Positions 45,501 to 54,028 are shown, counted from the first letter of the stretch. The stretch is 64,000 bases of DNA from DASXKD01 sp963703605 (GCA_963703605.1 CAVPFC010000032.1:56426-120425), one strand, 5' to 3'. The notes: generated by a model from the sequence alone, not told the origin. Numbers and translations: made by a program.

Positions 45501-45672
45501 AGCGGGTGCCCAAGGCCAACCTTGTGCCCGGGACGGGGTCGGCGGGACCGCTCCGGCGCCACCGGCGCCAGTCCGGTCGGCGTCGCAGACGAGAGATCGC
45601 TTCGCCAGCTTCCAGCGAGGGGTTCGTGAGGCGCGGGCGGCCGCGCAAACCGGCGAGCCGAGCTGGCGGTGA
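42577..45672 (+). CDS. Nitrate/nitrite-sensor-type histidine kinase (conservon CvnA-like), multiple frameshifts
   Basis: From GTG 42577 (GTG 42652 is an alternative) the first frame has a low-complexity N-terminus, membrane helix (about 107-125), NIT sensor domain, second helix IEWGLAILIVLGFALFF and HAMP (to ~520), then the phospho-acceptor helix region NLSRRSQSLVERQIRLIDDL. At ~44,360 an extra base shifts to the next frame, which supplies the ATPase domain (LLAELVENATSFS, ITDQGVGMG, GLFVVARLAARHGI). The Pro/Ala-rich tail is spread over several frames, with family tail motifs RLPIFESVESDWFRR (frame 1, ~45,300), LPKRVPKANLVPGTG (frame 2, ~45,495) and FASFQRGVREARAA (frame 1, ~45,600). It heads the conservon operon. 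Confidence 0.8.
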
Positions 45673-45771
45673 GGATGGCGATGGTGCTTCATGAGTGCGC
45701 TGGCGGGACATGATGACCCCGCGCTGTCAAGGAGGTGGTCACGCTGGAGTGCCATGCAGAGAGGAGGGGTC

Positions 45772-46209
45772 GTGAGCCCGCTAGCCCGTCCGGTCCAGGA
45801 CCTGAACTGGCTGATCACGAACTTTGTGGAGCGGGTCCCGTCCGTCGCGCATGCCATCGTCGTTTCGGCTGACGGCCTGCCACTGGCGTTCTCGAACGGG
45901 TTCCCAGCCGACCGGGTCGACCAGCTGGCCGCGGTAACCTCTGGGCTGACCAGCCTGACACAAGGCGCTGCGCGAGTGTTCGAGGGTGGCCCGGTCACCC
46001 AGACGGTCGTGGAGATGCAGCGAGGACTGCTGCTGGTGATGGCGATCAGCGACGGATCGAGCCTGGCTGTGCTCGCGTCCGCTGATTGCGACATGGGCCT
46101 GGTGGCCTACGAGATGACGCTGCTGGTGGAGCGGGTGGGCCGTGCACTCACCCCGGACATGCGCGGTGCTTTCGGTCGGAGGATGGCAGGTAGTGACAGG
46201 AGAGGCTGA
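45772..46209 (+). CDS. Roadblock/LC7-domain protein (conservon CvnB-like)
   Basis: 145 residues from GTG 45772, preceded by GGAGGGG. The sequence VQDLNWLITNFVERVPSVAH followed by IVVSADGLPLA is the signature of actinobacterial conservon roadblock proteins, which act as partner or GAP-like regulators of the GTPase encoded downstream. An upstream frame (from 45691) is open but not conserved. Its stop overlaps the next start (TGATG). Confidence 0.9.
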   Translation: MSPLARPVQDLNWLITNFVERVPSVAHAIVVSADGLPLAFSNGFPADRVDQLAAVTSGLTSLTQGAARVFEGGPVTQTVVEMQRGLLLVMAISDGSSLAVLASADCDMGLVAYEMTLLVERVGRALTPDMRGAFGRRMAGSDRRG

Positions 46210-46634
46210 TGTCCGGGCCCGGCCGGGATGACTGGCCGCCGACGGGCGGACGGCACGGTTTCCTGAACGGTAAACGTTCGGCGGGTGTAGACGGTCCGGA
46301 GAGTTCTCTGGTCCGGCCGTACGCGGTCACCGGAGGCCGGACCAAGCCGCGGTACCAGCTGCAGATCGAGGCTATGGTGGCTGCGTCGCACTACGAGGCC
46401 CGGGACCTGTCGGTCCTGAGCCCGGAGTGCCAGGCCATCCTGGGCTTCTGCCGGGACTGGCGCTCGGTGGCCGAGATATCCGCCGTGCTCAGGATGCCCT
46501 TGGGCGTGGCCAGAGTCCTCATCGCCGACATGGCGGTGGAGGGACTGGTCAGGGTCCATCAGCTTGATCACGCGCAGGGACGCCCGGATCTGAACCTGCT
46601 CGAAAGGGTGCTCAGTGGACTTCGCAAGCTCTAG
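46209..46634 (+). CDS. DUF742 protein (conservon CvnC-like)
   Basis: 141 residues. After a disordered start, the conserved core reads LVRPYAVTGGRTKPRYQLQI then LSPECQAILGFCRDWRSVAE and ends in a winged-helix-like region (PLGVARVLIADMAVEGLVRV). DUF742 proteins form the third component of conservons and are thought to relay the kinase state. ATG 46209 overlaps the roadblock stop by one base and the 3' end overlaps the GTPase start by 20 bp. Confidence 0.9.
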   Translation: MSGPGRDDWPPTGGRHGFLNGKRSAGVDGPESSLVRPYAVTGGRTKPRYQLQIEAMVAASHYEARDLSVLSPECQAILGFCRDWRSVAEISAVLRMPLGVARVLIADMAVEGLVRVHQLDHAQGRPDLNLLERVLSGLRKL

Positions 46635-47215
46635 ACCTCTCCGGAGCAAGCCGGGGGAGGCCGCGATGACGTCGGTCAAGATCGTCGTCGCGGGCGGCTT
46701 CGGCGTGGGAAAGACCACCTTCGTCGGGTCGGTCTCGGAGATCACGCCGCTGACCACCGAGGCGGTGATGACCGCCGCCAGTGCCGGGGTCGATGACCTG
46801 TCGCACGTGCCGGACAAGACGACCACCACGGTGGCCATGGACTTCGGCCGGGTCACCCTGGACGCCGGGCTGATCCTGTACCTGTTCGGCACGCCGGGGC
46901 AGCATCGTTTCTGGTTCATGTGGGACGACCTCATCCAGGGCGCCATCGGGGCGGTCGTGCTGGTGGACACCCGCCGGCTGGCCGACTCCTTCCCGGCGGT
47001 GGACTACTTCGAGACCGCGGGCCTGCCGTTCATCGTGGCGCATCAACGGGTTCCACGGTGAGTTCCCGCACACGATCGGTGACGTCCAGGAAGCCCTGTC
47101 GGTGAGCCCGAGCACGCCCATCGTGGAATGCGACGCCCGCAGCAGGGCCTCTACCAAGGCAACGCTCATCGCGCTGGTCGAGCACGCGATGACGGTGCAG
47201 ATGAGCGTGCACTAG
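46615..47215 (+). CDS. Small GTPase of conservon (CvnD-like), one frameshift
   Basis: About 199 residues when the frame is corrected. From GTG 46615 (the usual conservon start inside cvnC) it gives P-loop VVAGGFGVGKTTFVGSVSEI, switch region DKTTTTVAMDFGRVTL, FGTPGQHRFWFMWDD and VVLVDTRRLADSFPAVDYF. At ~47,043 an apparent extra C stops the frame at 47,061; the alternative frame restores INGFHGEFPHTIGDVQEAL and ends at 47,213-47,215. It is a Ras-like switch regulated by the roadblock protein. No P450 gene follows, so the conservon is the minimal A-D form. Confidence 0.87.
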
Positions 47216-47354
47216 CCCATCGCAGGTCTTGACGCGCCGCCCCCCGCTGCCTTCAGCGCCGCACCTGGGTAAGGTGCCCCGGCGATGACGCACGCGCGCC
47301 CCGATTCCAAGCACGCGTTCCATGCCGCTCATCTTGCCAGGACGGCGAATTGCT

Positions 47355-48740
47355 TCATGGTCGTACCGTGGCCGCGAACAGATCAAGCTTCCCCGTGCGG
47401 GTGTCATTCCACACTAGGTGGAAGCCCGCGGCGCTGGCGGTGATGCCCTGCCAGTCACCGATCCACCAGGCGCCATGCTTGGCGCCGGTGGGCGTCTTGC
47501 CGGTCGGGTTGAAGGGAGCGGTGGTCACACGGAAGGGCGGGCCGAAGCTGAGCCGGTGCGGCGGTGAGAGGAGCAGGACCGTGTTGATGAGGCCGTGGGC
47601 CAAGGCGAATGCGGAGATCGCGACGTTGCCCGCCGCGTCGACCGCCAGGTTCGGCTGGAAATAGGTCTTGCTGTCGTTGGGAGTCGCGACCACTGCGCTG
47701 GACCAGGTCCGGCCGCGGTCGTGTGAGGCCCGGACCACGATGTCTGCGTGAGCCGATATCGGATTGCGCCTGGTGAACGCGACGTAGAGCGCATCGCCTT
47801 GTGGTGACATGGCGACACTGACGCTCGAGTTAGGGATGACGTCATGGGGCAGGCTCATGTCCAGCGACTCCCAGCCGAGTTGGACTGGTGGAGCGAAGCT
47901 GTGTCCCGCGTCGGTCGAGCAGACGGCCACGACGTTGGCGACCATGTCTCCCGCGGAGTTGAAGTGGCCCTTCGAGTTGCCGACGACGCACACTAGGCTG
48001 CTCGCTCCGGCCACAATTTTCGGAGCCATACTGGTTTCCGAAGGGCTGCGGGCGTCCAGGATCGTGCGCGCGGGCTCGAAGCTCACGCCGCCGTCTGTGG
48101 ATCGTCTCATCGTCACGCTGTCACCGCCCTCGTTCTGGTTGCTGGCCCAGATCGCGTAGACATTGCGCTCTGACGGGGTCTGCCCGGCGCCAGCGGCGAT
48201 CCAGGGGGCGTCGAAGTACTGTCCTCCGGACACCAGGGTCACCGGTGCCGAGAAGCTGCGCCCGCCGTCGTCGGTTCGCCACGCGTACATGGCGCGATCG
48301 GCGTTGGAGGTACCGGTCGCCGTGGAGATGACATAGCCGCGGCCGTGCGGATCGAAGGCGACGTTCACGTCGTCGCCAGCAGAAGGCTTGCCCGCAGGAG
48401 CCTTGGGCAGGCCGCCGTTCCGCCAGGTTGCACCCGCGTCCAGCGACAGGAAGGTCGTGATGAAATTGGGGTTCCCAAGCGCCGTGTGCGAGGTCTGGCA
48501 GGCGGTGAAGAGCTGCCGGGGGTGGAGCGGGTTGGCCGCGACGGTGGGCCCGATGTGCGCCCCGTATTGATCCTGGTCGACGCGGACGTTGCCAATCTCC
48601 GTGGCCCCAGTGGCAGTCGCCCCTATCGCGCGGGAGGCGCGGGAGGTAAGGGCCAGGCCCGCCGCCGCGGCCGCGGCGGCCGCTCCGCCGGCCAGCAGGG
48701 CACGGCGGGAGACCAGTCCTGATGAGGTGTGTTCGCTCAT
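47355..48740 (-). CDS. Tat-exported sialidase-like (Asp-box/BNR) beta-propeller protein
   Basis: 461 residues. The N-terminus SGLVSRRALLAGGAAAAAAA is a twin-arginine signal. The mature protein has repeated Asp-box motifs (SLDAGATW, TDDGGRSF, STDGGVSF, STDAGHSF, SHDRGRTW), the hallmark of BNR/sialidase-type six-bladed propellers. Catalytic sialidase residues (arginine triad, Tyr/Glu pair) are not evident, so it may be a binding or structural propeller or a different hydrolase. It is divergent from the response regulator gene, with a 129-bp gap. The 139 bp downstream to the conservon hold nothing I can support. Confidence 0.82.
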   Translation of the reverse strand: MSEHTSSGLVSRRALLAGGAAAAAAAAGLALTSRASRAIGATATGATEIGNVRVDQDQYGAHIGPTVAANPLHPRQLFTACQTSHTALGNPNFITTFLSLDAGATWRNGGLPKAPAGKPSAGDDVNVAFDPHGRGYVISTATGTSNADRAMYAWRTDDGGRSFSAPVTLVSGGQYFDAPWIAAGAGQTPSERNVYAIWASNQNEGGDSVTMRRSTDGGVSFEPARTILDARSPSETSMAPKIVAGASSLVCVVGNSKGHFNSAGDMVANVVAVCSTDAGHSFAPPVQLGWESLDMSLPHDVIPNSSVSVAMSPQGDALYVAFTRRNPISAHADIVVRASHDRGRTWSSAVVATPNDSKTYFQPNLAVDAAGNVAISAFALAHGLINTVLLLSPPHRLSFGPPFRVTTAPFNPTGKTPTGAKHGAWWIGDWQGITASAAGFHLVWNDTRTGKLDLFAATVRP

Positions 48741-48869
48741 GATCGTTTGCTCCTGGAGATCGGGTTGGCAGCCGGTCGTGCATGCCGCCTTCAGACTCCG
48801 GCGGAGGGTTCGCCCCGGCGCGTACAGACTGCGAAAAAAGCGCGAAAATCCCTGCTAGGGGCGGCAAGG

Positions 48870-49601
48870 GTGAGTGACACTGAGGCCGTGCACGCTGTCT
48901 GCGGGAAAGCTGGGCCGCTCGTCCTCGTCGTCGAGGACGACCCCGAGATCGCCGCGCTGATGCGGGACTTCCTCGAGGCGGACGGCTTCCGCGCCCGGCT
49001 CGCACCCAACGCCGAGGAGGCGGCCAGAGCGCTCCGCATGGCGCCGGACTGCGTGCTGCTCGACGTGCTGCTCCCCGGCGCATCGGGCTTCGAACTATGT
49101 CGCGATATCCGCGCACAGTCAGACATCCCGGTCCTGTTTCTCAGTGCCCGCGACGGCGACGCCGACAAGATCCGCGGCCTCGGCCTCGGCGCCGACGACT
49201 ACATCGTCAAGTCGGCGACCCCGGCGGAGATCGTCGCCCGCGTCAAGGCGGTCCTGCGCCGCTCGGGCGCGAGCCGCGGGCTGGGGCGGCTCCGCTTCGG
49301 CCGCCTCGAGGTCGATCTCGCCGCGCACGAGGTGTTCATCGCCGGCCAGGCCGTGCGGATGACCGCCCGCGAGTTCGAGCTGCTGCGAGTGCTCGTCCAG
49401 CATCCGCGGCAGTTGTTCAGCCGCGAGCATCTGTTCGAGCTCGTCTGGGGAGGCTACGGCGACCACAGCGCCGTCTCCGTGTACATCAGCCGGCTGCGCG
49501 GCAAAATCGAGCAGGACCCGGCCAATCCCCGATACATCGTCACCGTCTGGGGCGCCGGCTACCGCTTCGACGGCGGTCTCACCCGCGGCCTCGGCGCATG
49601 A
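48870..49601 (+). CDS. OmpR-family response regulator
   Basis: 243 residues from GTG 48870 (longer upstream frame not conserved). Receiver domain: acidic pair VVEDDPE, phospho-acceptor Asp in CVLLDVLLPGASGFELC (about 72) and the K of DDYIVKSATPAEI. C-terminal winged helix: MTAREFELLRVLVQHPRQLF, SAVSVYISRLRGKIE, YIVTVWGAGYRFDG. The TGA overlaps the kinase ATG (ATGA), so it is co-translated with its cognate sensor. Confidence 0.92.
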   Translation: MSDTEAVHAVCGKAGPLVLVVEDDPEIAALMRDFLEADGFRARLAPNAEEAARALRMAPDCVLLDVLLPGASGFELCRDIRAQSDIPVLFLSARDGDADKIRGLGLGADDYIVKSATPAEIVARVKAVLRRSGASRGLGRLRFGRLEVDLAAHEVFIAGQAVRMTAREFELLRVLVQHPRQLFSREHLFELVWGGYGDHSAVSVYISRLRGKIEQDPANPRYIVTVWGAGYRFDGGLTRGLGA

Positions 49602-51127
49602 GCCGCCCGCGCGTCTCGTTCCGCGTCGCGCTCGGCGTGTCCGTGCTCGCGTTGCTTGGCCTCGCCGCCGGCGCGGCGGCCGGCGGCGACCTCATCGAAG
49701 CCCACCGCCAGCACACCGACCTCGACCACCGGCTCGCCGTCGCCGCGGCCTACGTCAGCCACGCGGCGCCTTACCTCGGCCGCGGCCTGACGCCGGCCGA
49801 GACGGCGCGGTGGCAAGCGGGATTGACGCGGGAGCTCGCCGCATTGCGGGTGGGTGCGGCCCTCGCCATCGTCTCCCCGACCAGCAAGCGCACCTTGTAC
49901 CCGGGCCACGAGCTCAAGCTGACGGCGAAACCGTCTCCACGATCCATCGGCGGGCCTCCCGCGACGACGCAATCGAGTCCGAGCGCCGCACGATCGAGGC
50001 CACGGGCCGATCACGCGGCCCCAGCAGGCGAACGGCCGACCGCGACCTACGTCTTCCCGCTCGGGTCCCGGTCAGGGAAGGCACTCGTGCTCGATCTCTA
50101 CGCTAGATCGCCCGACCAGGATCCCCGGCTGCTTGCCGCGCTTGCGTCCGGGCTTGCCGCCCTGCTCGCTGGCTTGATGCTGCTGATCTGGGCGGCACGC
50201 AACTGGCTCGTCGCCCCGCTTCGCTGCCTGAACACACAGGTCGACGCCATAGCCGGCGGCGGCCCGGTCGAGACCCCCGTCACCTCGCCGATCCGGGAGG
50301 TCAACAACGTCGCTACGGCCGTCGCAGGCATGGCCGCCAGACTCGCGCACACAGCCGAGCAGGACGCGCGACTCGAGGCCCAGCGACGCCTGCTCGTCAG
50401 CTCCATCGCCCACGACCTGCGCACCCCGCTGTTCACGCTTCGCGGCTACCTCGACGCGATCGCAGCGGGCATCGGCAACCCCGGTGAGCGGCTCGACCGG
50501 GCAAGGTCAAAAGCCCAGCAGATCGATCGTCTCGTCACCGGCCTGTTCGACTACGCGCGCGCGGAGATGGACGACCGACCCTCACTTCAGACGACAAACC
50601 TCGCCGGCGCCGTCGCTGACGCGACCGCCGCGTTCGAACCAGCAGCCGACGAATGTGAAGTCAACCTCCAAGTGACAGCTAACAGCCGCCCGTCGGTGCG
50701 GATCGACCGCGACGGATTCGAACGCGCGCTGGCCAACGTCATCGACAACGCGTTGCGTCATACGCCGCGAGGCGGAACAGTCGAGGTCAGCTGCGGCGAG
50801 GACGCCGAGGGCGTCTTTGTCCGCGTAGTCGACGACGGTCCAGGCATCGCGCCTGACCTCCTGCCCCACGTGTTCGAGCCCATGGTCCGCGCCAACAACG
50901 GCCGCCGCAGCGACCGAGCAGGCCTCGGACTCGCCATCGCCGTCCGCTTGCTCCGTAACCAAGGCGCCACGATCGACGCGGCAAACGCACCCGGACGCGG
51001 CGCGACCCTCACCCTCCGGCTTCCGCGCCAGGAAGGCCCGGATGCTGAGCGATTCGAGGGGAAGCCCCTCGGCGGCCAGGTAGGCTTCCAGTCGCTTGGC
51101 GAGAAAAGCAAATCCGAGGGGCGGTAG
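49598..51127 (+). CDS. Sensor histidine kinase, cognate to the OmpR-type regulator
   Basis: 509 residues. First helix VALGVSVLALLGLAAGAAAG, a ~110-residue outer sensor domain, second helix (LLAALASGLAALLAGLMLLI), HAMP, then the HisKA motif SSIAHDLRTPLFTLRGYL (phospho-acceptor His) and the ATPase N, G1 and G2 boxes VIDNALRH, VDDGPGIAPD and RAGLGLAIAVRLL. The conserved fold ends near residue 475; a ~30-residue tail runs on, and the TAG stop (51,125-51,127) lies inside the tRNA gene that starts at 51,118. Stimulus unknown. Confidence 0.9.
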   Translation: MSRPRVSFRVALGVSVLALLGLAAGAAAGGDLIEAHRQHTDLDHRLAVAAAYVSHAAPYLGRGLTPAETARWQAGLTRELAALRVGAALAIVSPTSKRTLYPGHELKLTAKPSPRSIGGPPATTQSSPSAARSRPRADHAAPAGERPTATYVFPLGSRSGKALVLDLYARSPDQDPRLLAALASGLAALLAGLMLLIWAARNWLVAPLRCLNTQVDAIAGGGPVETPVTSPIREVNNVATAVAGMAARLAHTAEQDARLEAQRRLLVSSIAHDLRTPLFTLRGYLDAIAAGIGNPGERLDRARSKAQQIDRLVTGLFDYARAEMDDRPSLQTTNLAGAVADATAAFEPAADECEVNLQVTANSRPSVRIDRDGFERALANVIDNALRHTPRGGTVEVSCGEDAEGVFVRVVDDGPGIAPDLLPHVFEPMVRANNGRRSDRAGLGLAIAVRLLRNQGATIDAANAPGRGATLTLRLPRQEGPDAERFEGKPLGGQVGFQSLGEKSKSEGR

Positions 51128-51191
51128 CTCAGCCGGTTAGAGCAGCGGACTCATAATCCGCCGGTCCTGGGTTCGAGTCCCAGCCGCCCCA
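51118..51191 (+). tRNA. tRNA with CAU anticodon (elongator Met or Ile2)
   Basis: 74 nt folding as a full cloverleaf: acceptor GGGGCGG/CCGCCCC, D arm GCTC...GAGC, anticodon stem GCGGA/TCCGC around loop CTCATAA, T arm CTGGG-TTCGAGT-CCCAG, discriminator A. Anticodon CAU means elongator Met or lysidine-modified Ile2; I cannot separate these by eye. ACC follows directly but the full CCA is not encoded. The 5' 10 bases overlap the kinase gene. The 3' end, next to an integrase, is the likely attachment site of the element that follows. Confidence 0.93.
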
Positions 51192-51281
51192 CCGCGGTCT
51201 GACCTGGCCAGACGCCATCTGAGACGGCTGGCAGAGCCCCGGCGCGATGGCCTGGATGGAACAGGAATAGAACACTCGTGC

Positions 51282-52625
51282 TCATGGCGTGCCTCCTGCC
51301 TTCCGAACGAGGGCGGCCACCTGCCCGGCTGCGGCCAGGTGCGCCTGCTTCGTCGGGTGGTTGTACCGCTGGCTGATCTCCTGGCTGGCGTGGCCGACTT
51401 GGCGCATCACTATGTCCTGGCGGATCTCCGCGTCATACATCAGCGAGTTGCCGGTGTGCCGGCCGCCCTCATGCAGCTTGACCACGGGCACACCCGCTCG
51501 CTCCGCCAGCCGCTTGAACCGCTTGCTGACGTTGTCGGGGTTCCACGGGCGCCCGTCCGGCTTGCAGAACACCAGATCGTTGTCCTGCCAGGCGTCACCT
51601 GCAAGCATCCGTTCCAGATCCTGGCTGACCTTGTGCTCGCGCAGCAGGCTGGCCGTGCCGGGGCTGCCGTCCGCCCACGGCTCATCATCCAGGAACACCA
51701 GGCGGTCGCCGGCCTTGGTCTTCGCGGTCTCTTCCTCATGCAGCTTCCCGCCGAGCTGCAGGATCGTCCGCTTCACGGTGAGGACCGCGCCCATGCGCTG
51801 CTCGCCGGCTCGGTCACGGTAGGGCACCTCCAGATCGGCGAAGGACCACCGAAACCCGCACAGTTCGGCGCGGCGGCAGCCGCTGAGCACCATGACACGA
51901 AACAGCAGGCCCATCGGGTCATCCGCGGTGGCGTCGATGAACTGCCACGCCTGCGCCGGGGTCCAGCGTTGTGCCTCTGGCGGGTTCTCGGGCTCCAGCT
52001 CGATCCCAGCGCAGGGGCTGTAGGTGATCTGCCGCTGCTTGACCGCAGCGTTCAGTGCCGCGCGCAGCGTGGCCAGCACCCGGTGCCTTGTCCCGGCCTT
52101 GCCCGGAACGGCAGCCAGCACCGCCTCGACGTGGCTGGAGTTCACCCGCTCCAGCGGCAGCTCCCCGATCACCGGCTTGATGTGCACCCGGATATGGCAC
52201 TCGTAACCGCGGACGGTGCTGGCTCGCTTGGTCCTCCGCTTGGCCGCCAGCCAGGTATCCAGCCATTCGCCCACCGTGGTACCCGGTGTACCCGGGTCGA
52301 GCCCGAGCCCGAGCCTGCGGCGCACGTCTTCCAGGGTCGGCAGGGGAGCCCCACGTTCGGCAGCTGCGATCATGTCGCCGATCTTGGCCCGGGTGACCTC
52401 GTCGGCGCCGGCCAGGTCGAGCAGCTTGCCGGCGTGCTCGGCGTCGGTCCCGGCCGCGGTCTTGCTCGGGTACCCATACCTCTTGACCAGCTTCGTGCCA
52501 CCACTGGTAGGTATGCGGGCAGCCCAGCCAGCCGACCCATGCCGGGGGTTCCAGGTCCCGTCCGGCCGGTGCAGCTTCGGGCACTGCGCCCCATGGGCGC
52601 AGAGCACGGGGGTGCTGTACTTCAT
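51282..52625 (-). CDS. int: Tyrosine recombinase (integrase) of the tRNA-associated element
   Basis: 447 residues. The N-terminal arm and core-binding (SAM-like) domain contain TVGEWLDTWLAAKRRTKRAS. The catalytic domain has the first Arg in LSGCRRAELCGFRW, HxxR in HEGGRHTGNS, His in VGHASQEIS and the nucleophile Tyr in QRYNHPT. It lies 90 bp from the tRNA 3' end and is transcribed towards it, the usual arrangement for integrases using a tRNA attachment site. Its start overlaps the stop of a small upstream ORF (ATGA). Confidence 0.93.
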   Translation of the reverse strand: MKYSTPVLCAHGAQCPKLHRPDGTWNPRHGSAGWAARIPTSGGTKLVKRYGYPSKTAAGTDAEHAGKLLDLAGADEVTRAKIGDMIAAAERGAPLPTLEDVRRRLGLGLDPGTPGTTVGEWLDTWLAAKRRTKRASTVRGYECHIRVHIKPVIGELPLERVNSSHVEAVLAAVPGKAGTRHRVLATLRAALNAAVKQRQITYSPCAGIELEPENPPEAQRWTPAQAWQFIDATADDPMGLLFRVMVLSGCRRAELCGFRWSFADLEVPYRDRAGEQRMGAVLTVKRTILQLGGKLHEEETAKTKAGDRLVFLDDEPWADGSPGTASLLREHKVSQDLERMLAGDAWQDNDLVFCKPDGRPWNPDNVSKRFKRLAERAGVPVVKLHEGGRHTGNSLMYDAEIRQDIVMRQVGHASQEISQRYNHPTKQAHLAAAGQVAALVRKAGGTP

Positions 52626-52834
52626 GACCGGCCTCCCTTCAGGTAGTCCTCGATCTGGTCGAGGGTCGCGCCGCTGTAGACCATGCGGTGCTCAGGGTCA
52701 ACGAGGTGGTAGTGGCCGTAGTCCAGCGCGTCTGGGTCACGGCGGCGCGACTTCTCCAGCCGCAGGCCCTGGCGCTCTGCCTTGCGGCGCGCCCTGGTCT
52801 CCCGCGTGCGGAGCGCTCGTGTCTCAGCGTCCAA
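52622..52834 (-). CDS. 70-residue basic/coiled protein upstream of int
   Basis: TTG 52834 is chosen because AAGGAGG lies 8 nt upstream; the frame is open further but without a good start. The product is an Arg/Lys/Glu-rich helix (ALRTRETRARRKAERQGLRL) followed by HYHLVDPEHRMVYSGATLDQ and IEDYLKGGRS. Not recognised. Coupled to int by an ATGA overlap, it may assist or regulate recombination. The 263 bp from here to the HTH gene at 53098 form a divergent promoter region. Confidence 0.6.
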   Translation of the reverse strand: MDAETRALRTRETRARRKAERQGLRLEKSRRRDPDALDYGHYHLVDPEHRMVYSGATLDQIEDYLKGGRS

Positions 52835-53097
52835 CTGGCTTGCCTCCTTTGTAGCTTGGTGTGTATCTCTCAGTGTATCTGAAAATGTGACTGGACGTGT
52901 AGCCGGACGGGGCGGTACGAGTAGGGATGATGGGGTACTGTTGGTGGCCAAGCCATCATCAGGCAGGCGAGCAGGTGCCCTACCGGGCCGGGCTTCGCGG
53001 ACAGCGCCGGGTGGCAGAGGGAGACGATGGCGCCCCCAGGGCCGGAAGGCGGCGGGGGTTGCGGACCACATATCCGCACTAGCTGAAGGCCGTCTCC

Positions 53098-53337
53098 ATG
53101 AGCACGTCACACTCTCCACGGCAGCGCCGCGTCCCCGATCCCGCGGACCTGCCAGCCGTCATCCCAGTTCAAACTGCCAGCCGAATCCTCGGCATCGGCC
53201 GGAACGGCACCTACCAGCTGATAAAGGCCGGCCGCTATCCCGTCCGCGTGTTGGAGATCGGCGGCCGGTTCAAGGTGTCCCGGTACGACCTGCTGAGTTA
53301 CCTTCACGCCGGGCAGGCCGCTGGCGGAGAAGCGTGA
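53098..53337 (+). CDS. Helix-turn-helix (excisionase/MerR-like) DNA-binding protein
   Basis: 79 residues. The HTH_17-type motif VQTASRILGIGRNGTYQLIK is followed by the wing FKVSRYDLLSYL, as in actinobacterial excisionases encoded near tyrosine integrases. It is divergent from int, so it is the likely directionality factor (Xis) and/or a regulator of the element. Its stop lies 4 bp before the twin palindromes at 53,341. Confidence 0.82.
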   Translation: MSTSHSPRQRRVPDPADLPAVIPVQTASRILGIGRNGTYQLIKAGRYPVRVLEIGGRFKVSRYDLLSYLHAGQAAGGEA

Positions 53338-53340
53338 GCG

Positions 53341-53381
53341 GCAAGGTAACTTGCGGCCCAGGGCGCGGCAAGGTAACTTGC
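53341..53381. promoter_or_regulatory. Twin palindromes upstream of the candidate toxin gene
   Basis: GCAAGGTAACTTGC occurs twice exactly (53,341-53,354 and 53,368-53,381), 27 bp apart. Each is an inverted repeat GCAAG-N4-CTTGC. Tandem palindromes just before a two-gene TA-like unit are typical autoregulatory operators; the HTH protein or the antitoxin could bind them. Confidence 0.65.
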
Positions 53382-53387
53382 TTGCGT

Positions 53388-53618
53388 GTGCCAGTCATCG
53401 CGCCCAGCGCCCGCAAGCACGGCATCAGCGACGATGACATGCTGCACGCCCTGCGGAACCCGGTTCGCGTCGAGTACATCGATGAAGGCTTCACGATGTT
53501 CACCGGCCCGGCCCGCGACGGCTCGCCGCTTGAGATCGGCGTTGTTGACAGCGACTCAGGCCCGGTCATCGTCCACGCCGACCGGGCGCGGGGCAAGTAC
53601 CTGCCGGGCTGGGGGTGA
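53388..53618 (+). CDS. Candidate toxin (BrnT-like/HTH-partner small protein)
   Basis: 76 residues if started at GTG 53388; GTG 53334, overlapping the HTH stop, would add 18 residues encoded by the palindromic repeats and is less likely. The sequence runs VPVIAPSARKHGISDDDMLH, ALRNPVRVEYIDEGFTMFTG, then LEIGVVDSDSGPVIVHADRA. The SARKHGIS...HALRNP pattern with a later VIVHA...R.KYL recurs in actinobacterial two-gene units with a helical protein downstream, and faintly resembles BrnT-type toxins. Toxicity is inference. It is followed after 6 bp by the putative antitoxin gene. Confidence 0.55.
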   Translation: MPVIAPSARKHGISDDDMLHALRNPVRVEYIDEGFTMFTGPARDGSPLEIGVVDSDSGPVIVHADRARGKYLPGWG

Positions 53619-53624
53619 CCACTG

Positions 53625-53933
53625 ATGCCACGTTCGGCCGAGGAAATCCTGGCTCATGCAGACGAGCTGGCAAAGCGCTTCGAGGACCATGACCCCGGCT
53701 CCGGCGATATCAGGGATGCCCGGGCGCTGCGCGATGTCGCCCAGGCGTTCTCCCGGGTAGCAAGCAGCGAGCGCGAGCTGGCCGGCGCGGTGAGCGCGGC
53801 GCGGGCGGCCGGACATTCTTGGGCCGCTATCGGCGCGATGCTCGGTACCTCTGGGGAGGCCGCCCGGCAACGATACGGCAGGCGCGCTCACAGAACGCCG
53901 CAGCGCCGTGCTGGCGGGGATACCGCGGCATGA
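53625..53933 (+). CDS. Candidate antitoxin with C-terminal HTH-like motif
   Basis: 102 residues. A helical N-terminus (MPRSAEEILAHADELAKRFE) leads to AARAAGHSWAAIGAMLGTSG and EAARQRYGRRA, a sigma-70-region-4/HTH-like motif frequently found in proteins partnered with the gene type upstream. It is compatible with an antitoxin that also represses its own promoter. It lies 6 bp after the candidate toxin on the same strand. Confidence 0.55.
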   Translation: MPRSAEEILAHADELAKRFEDHDPGSGDIRDARALRDVAQAFSRVASSERELAGAVSAARAAGHSWAAIGAMLGTSGEAARQRYGRRAHRTPQRRAGGDTAA

Positions 53934-54028
53934 TCCACCACGGGCATGGCGCCTGGCCAAAAGGCGCGAATGAACGCGATACTGGGCCGCCTTCGCCGGG
54001 CGGCTTGCACAACTGAATTAGGCGCACT

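Noticed and set aside
51192..51281. Small inverted repeats next to the tRNA (GTCTG-N7-CAGAC) as integrase arm sites
   Set aside because: Too short and degenerate to distinguish from chance in GC-rich DNA.
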